Assembly: GCA_003991915.1 (NCBI GenBank)
Contig: RQTK01000177.1
Span: forward strand, 316,908-380,907
DNA length: 64,000 nt
From: Elysia chlorotica
Taxonomy: Eukaryota; Mollusca; Gastropoda; Plakobranchidae
Direction: 5' to 3'
Shown: piece after piece, positions 43,701-55,700 of the stretch
Position numbering within the stretch: position 1 is the stretch's first letter
Layout: each line of letters starts with the position of its first letter
The notes under the pieces: model-generated
The model's database searches: none
What the model saw: the letters and a program-made list of their open reading frames with translations, nothing else
What the model was told of the DNA's origin: nothing
Translations under genes and position numbers: made by a program

Positions 43701-46700
43701 GACTCTTTTCTGCGTCACCAAGGTCTGAAGTTGCTTTGGACCTTTTTGGCTTAGTTTCATTTTCCATATTTAGAGTTGATTTCCTTCCTCTTTTTCTCTG
43801 TGCAATGGGCTCCTGTGAACTGACTTCATTGTTCTTTTCATTCTCTGCAATATCACCAGGTTTGTCCCTTGACGGATCTCCTTCTGCTTTATCTTTGTCA
43901 ACTTCTGTCACCGTAACTGAAACTTGACCTCTCGTTCTCTTCAAGGCCCCTCTGCTTTTCCTAGCAGCTGTTCCTTCAAAGTCCTTACTATCCTCTCCCA
44001 CACTCTCACTGTCCTCTGTACCTCCTCCCTTATTAGCCTCATCTGATGCAGCCAATGATCTTATGCCTCTTCTAGTGCTGCCTCCTTTCCTATCCGTTTT
44101 CCCCTTCAACCCGCTGTTATTATCAGTGTCCAAATCTTTCCCCAAATCGCTAGAGCTTTCCTTGCTAGCTGCTGTTGATTCACTGTCTATAATATTTTCT
44201 GCCACATTCTCACTGTCTGCTATACTCTCCTGATCAGTCTCGTCACCTGCTACAGCCGTTGATTTCTTCCCTCTTCTGCCTCCCCTTCTTGTAATCTTGG
44301 TTGTAACGTCATGATCAACATCCCTATTAATGTTTTTTCTTTCTTGCCGTGCCTCAGTACTGGCCAAACTGTCTTCATTATTTTGAGTCTTTTCAGGAAA
44401 ATTAGTGTTGTCTTGAACAGCCTTTATACTAGGTCTCCCTCTCCTCCCCTTCCTGACAACCTCTGGATTAGAAACTGAATCTGCTGGTTTACTTTCCTCA
44501 CAGCTTTTCTTCTCTTCAGACTCCTGAGTTTTTTTAGGAATAACACTTTCATTACTTTCTGAATTTGGACCACTTTCTATAGTTTCTTCTGATTTTAGAC
44601 CACTTTCTTTAGTTTCTTCCGATTTTGGACCACTTTCTTTAATTTCTTCTGATTTTGGACCACTTTCTTCAGTTTCTTCTGATTCTGGACCACTTTCTTT
44701 AGTTTCGTCCAATTTCGGACTACTTTCTTCAGTTTCTTCCGATTTTGGACCACTTTCTTTAGTTTCTTCTGATTTTGGACCACTTTCTTTAGTTCCGTCT
44801 GATTTTAGACCACTTTCTTTAGTTTCTTCTGATTTTGGACCACTTTCTTTACTTTCCGATTTTCGGCCACTTTCTTTAGTTTTTGATTTCGGACCTTTTT
44901 CTTTATTTTCAGATTTTGGACAACTTTCTTTAGTTTCTGATTTAACATTTGAAGTCTTTTTGCCAGACGTTGATGCCTCAGGCAATTTTGCATTGACAAC
45001 AGGTGATGACTGCATGGACGCTCTGCTGACCCTTCCTCTGGACTTTGTGCCTGTGTCGTAGTCCTTGAGGTGGTTGCTTGTGGTGATCCTCCTGCCTCGA
45101 GAGCTTGTTCTACCCTCAGGGGTGCTCACTGCCGAGTCTTGGCTTTCTTCGTCATTTTCTGCAACTTTAGATTTGCCTTGGTGTTTGGTGCTCTTAGTCT
45201 TAGTCTTACTTTTTTCTTCTTCTTTCTCTCCTTTCAGCTCCTCTTCTGGAACAATACTCGCTTCTCTTAATTTTCCATCGACGTTTACTTCAGCTATTGA
45301 TGTACTACTTGCACTGTTGGTCGTTTTGTTCTCAATCTTTTTGCGTTTTCTACCTCGGGATGACCTTGAAGATACTTCTTTCACAACCTCTTTTGCTTCA
45401 GACCCTGAAGAGTCCTCTACCTGAGCAGGGGCAGGTGATGAATTTCTATCCGTACCTGTACTGTTTGATTCCACACCTTTCCTCACATTTTTCTCATCGT
45501 GTCCGTCTGACAGGGCACTCTGCTTGTAGCTTCCCTCTTCAGTTGCTTGTTTGGACTTTGCTTGATCCTTTGAAGCCTTAGCCTTAGTATCACATAATGC
45601 TTGGTTTTCTTCTGTATCTTTGCTAGATGCATCATATTCAGATTCACCATGATTGTTCTTGGTTAGCCTGCCTCGAGTGACCTCTGGGGAAAAGAGATTT
45701 CATTTGTTAGACAGGCAACAAACAATAGGCGAAGGCCCTAATTGCTCATGGTAAAAACATCATTAGTGCCATAACATTCGTCATCACATTTTACAAGAGC
45801 ATTAGCTGCCCATGCATCACAAATACTCTTCACATAAAAAAGAAAATACTATATCAGGAAATGGGTTATTTTTGATTGAAGGCTTACTTTTGTTAAGAGG
45901 TTTCTGAGTCCGGCTCTCCCTTCCTCCTCTTGTGTCAACATTTGTAACCGTCACATTCTCTTCACGGCTGGGTATCTCAGTCTGTCGAGTGAGTCATTAT
46001 AGAGCTGTTAATCTTTTATAGGTAAGATTTTCAATTATGTTTGGATCAGCTAAAACAGGTTCTTGAGATTTGTGTAAAAACTAGGACTCAACAGGACTTT
46101 ATATTTAATAGTTTTCTTTTAATTTTCTTATTATAAATTCCCATATTAAAGATGGCTTTTTTAGGGAGTGCAGTGTATATTTTACACGAGTTTAGTGTAC
46201 TAGGCATATCTAAATCATTAAATATGATCAAACTGCAAAACAAGGTTACTTCAAGCCATCCTTTGGAAGAAAAAAACAAACAAGGGGTCTGGAGTGTCAT
46301 TGAATTGTGTGAGAATAAAATATACCAGAAAAAGGCTAGAAATTCCATGTTACAAATTAATCTAATGTCTGGGAGTACAGAAAAGTTTGTCCCATACTCT
46401 TTGGCAAAACATTGGGGAACCAAGACTGAGGACTCTTGTTGTTCTAGGCAAACAGTATTTGGGGTTACCTCAGTAAAATTGACTCTCTTGCGAGCTGGGG
46501 ATGGAGATCTCTGTCTGTCGACCAGAGCTGACTTGAGTGGGGATTGCACGGGTAGCGGTAAAGGAATGATGGGTCCACTCTCCGCTGCAGGCTTGTCCTC
46601 TCCGTCACTGTTGGCCATACTGTCTGGAACCATCTGTAAAAACAAGTCAGTCCTGACTTCCTGATCTTTGGTTAAAGACTTTGAATTGCATTTTCTTTAG

Positions 46701-49700
46701 CTGATCAAGATTTTAAAAGGCAGGTGAACTCCAATAGAATTCACTTTAGTTGTTTAACATTTGGCTTATAATATTTAAAGAAAAAAATTGGAATGACAAC
46801 GTTCCTTACAAAAATTTTTTTACTTTCATAAATTGATGAACATTTAGCATTGAAGTCTCCAGATTTTAGTAAAAGGTCCTGATAATATAAACTTTAAAAG
46901 ATATCATCTGTACTCAAAAGGTCAAGTTAGGCTACAAAACCATCTGAACAAAATAGAAGATTGAAAGCAAGATAAAAGAGGGTAAAATAAAGTCTAAATA
47001 ATTTGACATTAATGCAATCAAGAACATTGCTACAAAACAGTGTTTGATTAAGGTCAGACACAAAAGTATTCCTAAATACCTCTTCAGTATCCGAGCCATC
47101 ATTTTCCACAGCCGGGACTGAAAGTTATATTGAGCAAGAAAGTTTTGTTTAACAACATGATAGGTAAACATTTACCAAAGGCATAAAACAAAAAAGCATC
47201 AAAAGGGTGAATATGGTTATGAAAATTATCCTCACATTGTTTTGTGTCATGTTTCAGTCTATGTCTAACAAGCCATAACTTTGATTCAATCATTCTATGT
47301 CGCACGTCATTTGCAGAGTTACACCCAGGTAGTGTTACGCAGGGTTACTTCTTTCCGCAACAATGGTGGCGTCCTGTCGAGAATGTTACGCCTAATGTTA
47401 TGAGAGGTTTGAAAGATTTCAGCTAGTATCGCATGTCAATGATCAATAACTGGAGTCTGGAGTCAGTGCACAAACACACACTCACAGTTCGCTACACAGG
47501 GACGCACACATCCACAAGCAGGAAAAAGACTAACTTACTCCTCTCAACAAGCCCTCCCTCTCATTGTAAACAAGGCAAGGTGATTGGTTAAAAAAGTGTT
47601 TCTTTAATCTTATAATATAATTCATGCTAACGACCTGTTAGTTTACCAGCAAAATCTTAGGTTTTGTACTTGAAAAGCTTGTTCTTTATGAATATATCAA
47701 AACTCAGTTATAACGAGATTTCTTGCTTTTCTTTATAACTCTCGTTATAGCAAGGGTTCTCGTTCTTCCCAAAATACCTTGCAGAGGATGTTGTTGAAAG
47801 AGAACAGTTGTTACCTTGGTTTTCGTGGCTCACACTTTTAAACTACAATGCCAGAGTTTGACGTGAGGCACATACTCTAATCCCTCTAACTAAATCTAGA
47901 TCTATCTTTTACGTATACCATGTGTCTTCTTGTTTCTGTTTACCACATGTATTCTTCTTTCTGTTTGTTTTACTACTAGCAAGATGTAAAGAGAGAAAAA
48001 CTGGGATTTTCAAACCTCTCAATATTCCAAAAGTTCTCGTTCTTTGAGATGTCATTAATAATGGGAACTACTGTATGCAGCACTTAAATTATTCAAATAT
48101 CATCATATTCATGTTACAAACTTTTTAATGGCAAGTCAAATGAGACGATGTCAAAGAAAACATAAAAAGTGGTTAATTTACCAAATTACTTAAAAATTAT
48201 ATTTTCTTTATATTCAATTTTGTGAGAGAAATATTTACATGGAACATGTATGACATGAAAATGTTTTTCTTTTAACTTTACCTGTGAATAAAGGTGTTGA
48301 TTCATTGCTTCTGTCAGGAATTTCAGGTGAGAGGGGAGGATTTGCAACACCTGTAGGAGGGGAATAAATCTTTAATTACAAGCTGGGTGAGTGAGTTTGT
48401 TTTTACTGCACTGTAACGGATATATTGTGCCCACGATGTCCTCAGACAGTTAATACATTATACTAGTAGCACCGGTGACTCCTTTATCTCTCTGAATGGT
48501 AAAAGCCTAAAAATTCTGCATAAAAATGTTGGTTAAAAGTAAAGGGTATATGCAGTAGTTTAAAAGATCTATGTGTAGGATTATCACAGTTGAATTTTAT
48601 TATACACACCAATGTCCTTCAGATATCTCAGCAGGCGCCGAGGACTAACATAAATAAATATGCTCTCTAGCTACTTGGAAGCCAGGTACAGATTTCTTTA
48701 CCAGTAAAAAACCAAACAGTCAACCAGACTGTGACTTATGGATAATTGACAGTTGCAGGTTTGACACTGTGGAGGCTTTTCACCCCTCAGTAGAATGTCC
48801 AAGTCGGACTGGAGATAACAAAATTCAGCTCTCTCTTAAACTTAATTGTCATTTCAAATGTTTTGATTCTGTTTTTCTTTCTATGTTTTTTTTGTTCAAT
48901 ATAAATTGTTTTTAGACAATTTGCTCCAGCAACATTTAAAGCTAGGAATATTTAAACCACTTGTTGAAAACCAATGCAAAAATAATTAGATATAATTGTG
49001 TTACTTTTACCATTGTCGCATAATCCAGATTCCTCTGAGATCATTGTGGCATTGCTGTTTGGGAACCCTTGCATCTTCTTGTCGTCAGCAACGGCCTCTA
49101 CCTGAGCACACTCAACAATGCCCTCTGCCACCTGATCCATCTGAAGCACAGAAGTTTCCTCCAAGTCTGAATCATCTCCTGAGGCTTCTGCAGCTTCCTC
49201 GCTGCAGAAAAGAGCAATATATGATGATATTAGTGGTGCAATTGTATGCTTGATAGCAAGGTGAATATGGTAAGATAATACAATTGGATAGCGATACCTG
49301 ATGGTTTGAAGGTTTCTGATAAACCAATATAACTCTGCAGAAAATATATAAATCAGTTTGATACCCCATGCTGTTACATATGAGACAACTTTGATCTTAC
49401 TTTGCCACTTGGACACATGCAAAGGGGCCTGATACTCTTATTTTTCAAATCTCAATCATATCTAGAATGTGATGCTATTCTGAAAATGACACTCTTCCAA
49501 CTATCACTTGAGTTTGATAGATAGATAATAATTTTCTCTATTCTAGAAGTTCATCTCCTTGTTTCTTGATCAATACTTTTTAGATAAATAGTGAATTTGA
49601 TGAACGAGATGCTGCTCATAAATACTTAACTCATAACTAAATGTAACAGAATTTATAAACTTGTTTGGTTACAAATGATCTGTTTTGCTGACTGTCTATT

Positions 49701-52700
49701 TAATTCAATATTGAGATATGTCAGAAAAGAAGCACAGTTATTGAGTGATCATCGTAACAATAATATATTACACAGGTAACATTGATGCAAGTAAACTAAA
49801 GGTTTAAATGAACGATCAAAGACTTTGCTAAATATGAAAGCTATTAATCATAATATGGTATAAAGTTGAAAAGGAGAAATATACTGTTGAAAAAGGAACA
49901 AAACTCCTAAGCCCCTGGCAGCAGCTTGAAAGCAAATCAACAGAAATCCTACTCACAGTGTCTTAGAAGGGTTTATAAATCAAACACTTGATTTGATTCA
50001 CTTACCCTTTACCCTCTCGATGTGCGACTTCTGGAGCTTCCTCCACAGCCAGGTTATACTTTTGAGTAGGGCCATCACTCTGTGCTGGCTTTTGCCATAT
50101 CATCGTCATCGTCTTCCACATCATTATCAAACGGCTGGGTTGCGTCAGCGTCAGGATTATCCGACAGCTCATTGTCAATGTCAGGCAAGAGTCCATATGC
50201 CTGCGTGGCTTCCTCACACAGAGCCGATTTTACCGTCTTCCCAGTATCGTCATCCTCATCAGAACCTTCGTCCCCTACCAAACCATAAGCCTGTGTGGGT
50301 TCCTCCACATCTACAACTTTACCCTTAGCATCACCAGCATCATCATGATACTCAGCTCCATCATCACAAATACCATATGCTTGAGTTGGTTCATTTACAT
50401 TTGAAGTTTTCCAAGGCTTCTCACCTATGTTATCGTCATCTTCATCGGAAGAAAATGCTAGGGTACCATCCTTTGCTTTGCTGATAACATCCCTTTTAAC
50501 AGAGGCAGTTATATTTTTTATAACTTCATCAGTATCTTCTTCCACATCATTATCACAATAAGCTTGAGTTGGATCATTGGCGGTGGCAGCCATCCATGGT
50601 TTTACATTTGTATCATCCTCATCCTCATCAGAAAATACTGGCTGAATATTCTTTTTCCCTTTCTTGCCTGCCTTTTTCCTTGGTGACTCCCGTTTGTTTC
50701 TCGGGCTGTCAGCATCAGCTGTTGGGGAAAACACTTGAGTAGGCAAATCACTGCTAGAATTAGCAAAATCCTGGGTGGGTTCATCGTTATTCTCATCTTT
50801 GTTCTTCTCAATATCTTTTTCTTGGTCCAAAGCAGCACTGAACAACTGAGTAGGTTCATCTTGTCCGGCCCCACAGCTATCATTTTCACCAATAACCAGT
50901 GTATCCGTTATCTCATGACTATTCGGCTTTGACTTTTTTGCTAAAGCCTTATCGCCTTGAGGCCCAGAAATATTTGAGTCTTCCACAGGCACTGTCTGTG
51001 GCTCTGTGTCTAGTGGCTTACGTTTGCCTTGCCTTGCATTTCTTGTTCTAGCTGATACTTTTCTAGACTTGCCTACAACGTCTTCCACTGCGACAGTCTC
51101 CTCGGCAAACACCTGGGTCTTTTCCTCAGTGCCATCCTCATTTTTGCCTTCATCAACACCTTCTTTCATGGGCATAGTATCACCCTCGTCAGATATAACT
51201 TGAGTCGGCAAGTCCACTGTGGCAGTATTATCCTGTGCTTGGCTACGCTGAGATTTTTTCCTAGTTGCTCTAACTGGTTTATTGTTGGAATTTGGAGCAG
51301 GTACAGTAGCAGCATCGCAAGAGTTGTTGTTGACAGCCATTGTATCCCCCTGAGTCTCTTTCCCTCCGTTTGGAACAACTTTCTGTGTGGGAGCATCCGA
51401 GTCAAAGATTTGAGTAGCCACATCAGAATCCAATAAATTCTTCTCACCACTCTTTGCTTCATCGTCTGTTTTATCATCTTCATCAACAACATCTTCACAG
51501 GCCATGGTTGCTGCAGCAAACAAACCAACACCATTGAATTCATCATCATCATCACCATCTTCCTCAAAGACTTGAGTGGCAGCAGCACTGGAGTCACTAG
51601 CATCAAGTTCTTTGGGCCCGTTTTCTTGTTTACCTTGATAATAAGAATCATTTCATCAAGATGCATACAAAATCTGCCAAGTTTGTAACTATACAAAGGG
51701 GAAAAAACTTGTTTCAGCTTCTTTATAAAAATTAACATTCATGTTGTTGTATGAAAAAGTAGATACATTAACATTTGTTTTTTGTTGTTTGTTTTTTAGT
51801 TTAGAGATGGTAAAATTTAAAAACTGAGGCAACCCATGATTTGACTTGGTAGATGAAAGTAACAATTTGACATCAATAAAAGATAATAAATATCATGTCA
51901 ATAAGTATAATAACAATCTTTGGGAGAATTTAGATCCTTATTCAAATTAAATATTACTGTCTTAAGGGTTATCTTAAAATATCCTAAAATTTTCCTCTGC
52001 ACTCCTACAGCACTATAAACATGGATTATACATTGAATGGTCATGCTCAGGCAATACATTATTTATCTCATAACATGGTATAGATATACACCACTTTGTT
52101 CTTACAATCTTAAATGAACAACATGCCAGAACGGGATAGAGCCACTTTTTATAACTTTGGCTAGCATTCTCAGAAAAGGTTGAGTGTCTCTTAGGTGACT
52201 CTAGTAACACAGAGATTAAAAGAAAAATAAGCCCTGAGAACACTTGACGGTAAAAAAAGATGATAATTATTATTATTATTATAAGATAATCATCCAAACT
52301 TCAGCCACGTTGTGTTGGCCCAGTTCCATGTTGAATACCTACCTTGAGGATTCGCCTTCTCATTCAATTTGAAGCTCTGAGTCCCTTCAATTTCCCCTGA
52401 AGACTGAAAATAAGGTAAGAAAACCACTTTAAAGTATTCGATGTCTCAAATTTGAAGAACTCACAATTTTTCAGTAACAAAACTAATAATATAGCTTTGT
52501 TTCCTATGATTTAGCATAATTATATACTTCTATTAATAATAACATGCTTTGGAAACATCCATTTTTAATGGTAATATGCTAAGTAAATGCACAGCCCAAA
52601 GTTTCAAACTTAATAATATGACTTTGTGCTCAGAATAGTTATGGTAACATCACATCTTACAATAACATGCCTTTTCTTTCCAATTTTGATTGCTCTTCCC

Positions 52701-55700
52701 GATCACTTAATCTGTACAAGTATCTAAATCTATGAGGAATAGGAATGACTTGATCAAAGGATTACTTGGACAACACAGCTTAGAGTTTGTTTTTGAAATA
52801 TAAAAAAAAGATCTACAAACATTTTAATTTGGACGCTTTGAAAGGGCTTTTATGTGTCTGCCTTTAGAAATAATATCTACAAATAGCATCAAAAGAACTG
52901 ATGTGATAACCACTGTCCCATCTTGCAAAAATTTAAGCAACAGAAAATGGAAGGAAACAAAACAAAAACCAATTTGGATTCAAGATATTTTGATCTCTAC
53001 CCTACGGCTATTACTTTCCTTGGTTCCTACTCTATTGTAGTAAAGTTTCATATACCATGTTAAATTCTGCCATGACTGCCTGCTATTCCGCCCAAAAAGC
53101 ATCCTATATAGGAAGTATTCTTTATTTTATGATAGTTTTTACCTTCACAAATGCCTGTGTTGGTTCATGAATCAACTTTTTATCTGCCTCCTCATCCCCA
53201 TCCCCATCCCCATCCTCAGAATCATCCCTGGTTGGCACATATGCTTGAGTGGCAGCTCCAATCAAACTCTGCCTGGATGACTCCTCTGTGTTCAAACAAA
53301 GTGAAAGGTAGTTTAGATCATAAACTTGTATCTTAAAACACATGTGAACTTTCAATTAAATCAAAGTTTTTAGCATTAAATGACAGTTCAGAATAAAGCA
53401 CAGATCATATTTCCACAAAGTTATTTAATATCACATATTCCGTCAGAAATGTTGCTTTCTAAAATGATAAATGTGCAATGCAGCACAGAACAAAATCCAT
53501 GTAAAAAGAATCTGAATCTCCTAGAAATCACTCAATCTTAAATCCAATCCCAAAATGTCATTGGCTAGACAAAACATAAAAATATTTCAGGAAATTTTAA
53601 GTCCTCTTTCCCCACAATCAAATCAATCACTCATTTAAGATAATTTAAAGTGGTGTATGTTTGAGAGGGGATTAAATAATAATTAAATTAGAGCGTGGAC
53701 TGAACTGATAAGCAAGAACTGCAAGGTTCAAATCTCAGCTGGTGCCAACAGGATTCTTTAAAAAAAATAAAAAACAAAAAAACTGGGGGACTTGAACCTT
53801 ATAGAGGCTTCATTTTTCCCAATAATAATTTTTGTTGAAACCAGGACATATTTATCCAGTGAGAGCTTGGTTTTCACAGACAAGGATAAAAAGGAGGATC
53901 TTTGAATGAAGACATTGTCTTCCTTACCATCACTGGCCATGCCATATGCCTGAGTGGCTGCTGCGAACTGGTATTTATCTCTGCTGGACTCAGGATCTGA
54001 TCAGGCATGATAAGAAGAAAAGAAATACTGTGAACACCCCAACATGAAAAAATCATCTCACATAATAATGCTTCAATCAGAGTTTGTTAATTCAGATTTT
54101 TTTCATTTCAACTTATTCATCATCTTTAAACTGCTCTCGTTTTTATACATCTTGATACATTTTTTTTTAAACATTGAAAATTTGTTAACTCAATTATTGT
54201 CATTGAAAAAACTTTTAAGCATTCCTGAGAATATTCAGTTTATTGAAGAGGTTAAAAGAAGGAAAAGATGTATATACCACTGTCCTCACACAGAAGTGTG
54301 TTCTGTACACCAGGACCAGATTTATGTGAACCTCTGGCACCATTCTCTGTCTCCTCATCACTGCTATCCGACTCAGAGAGTACAAGCGTTGGCGGAGGAA
54401 CTGAAAAGAAAAAACAAACAAAATATTTTTTAAAGATTTTTTTTGTTCTGGCCTGATCTTTGCTCTCTTTTACAGATTTCCCATTAAGTTTGAAGAATAG
54501 TATATTCCAGGAGAAGGCAATTTCCTATTCTTTTTTTTATTTGCAAAACAGAATGTCCACATAATCGCGTTATTAATTTACCCAACTCTCATAGACTTAT
54601 CGAGGGAAAGCATAGATATGCAATGGACATTTTAATTATAGGAAAAGAACGAAAAATAAATCTGTGCTATAATATTAAACTAAAAAGCAGCTTAACTTAA
54701 AAATTAGAAATCAAATTGAATCTGTGTGTAAAATTAGAGACATTTAGAGCAACTTGGTTTTTGATTGAATACAGTATTATATTCAACCTTAGATATGTTT
54801 TAAGACATTAAGCAAAAGGAGAGTTATATATTTCTCTTACATTGCTGTTAGCTAACAAACCCATCAAAAATATGTTACCATTTGTGTCCAGTGTTCTTGA
54901 AAACGTCTTTGCTGATTCTGGTGTATCTTTTGCAATTACTGAATTAATAGAGAAAAATGGATCAGGAATATTCACTCATAGGAATAGGAGACTTCGTTCA
55001 TATCAAACAGTAACAGTTCAAAGTACCCAAATAAAGGTACACGGTTATACTTCCAAAGAGAGTTTTTATATAATATTAAAGTCAACTTAAATAAGATATA
55101 GATTCTAGTTTTTAGTTCCACTCAGTGGATTAGACTTGACAAGTTCTTGTCATTTAAATAAGAATATATGATTTTCACATACAAGTTAAGAGTAAAACAT
55201 TTTCAAAATTAATTCACAAATACAATTTTATAGAGTTAAAAAATGCCATCCTAATTTGATATGCACTAATCATACCCAAACTATTATATCTACGCACAGG
55301 GATGTCAGTTGAAAATTTTTCCCAGCCCTGAACTTTCATCAGAACAACAGAAGATTATGGTTTATCGGCAATAGCACATGTTGGCACATTTTATCATGAT
55401 AAATATTTTCATCCAAAATGCATAGAATCACTCTTTCCCCAAGTCCATATCATGCGCAAATCCCGTTTTCAGGGCCGCTCTACAACCTACGTTGTCACTT
55501 TCATCTATCAGATATTCACGTTATTAATTATATATTGAGGGCCGGAGCAGAAAACTTTTGCATGCGATGCTGGAGATTAGCGCAAGCTGGCGCAAATTTT
55601 TGCTCGGCTCAAGTGCTGCAGATTTCCAAGAAATCCCAGAAATCTGACATCCCTGTGCGTATTCAAAATGAGTATCATAATCACAATGAAATCTCACCTT

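Noticed and set aside
46152..46664. 170-residue frame on the plus strand
   Set aside because: It overlaps the MDC1 exon 46469-46633 in antisense and otherwise runs through intron sequence.
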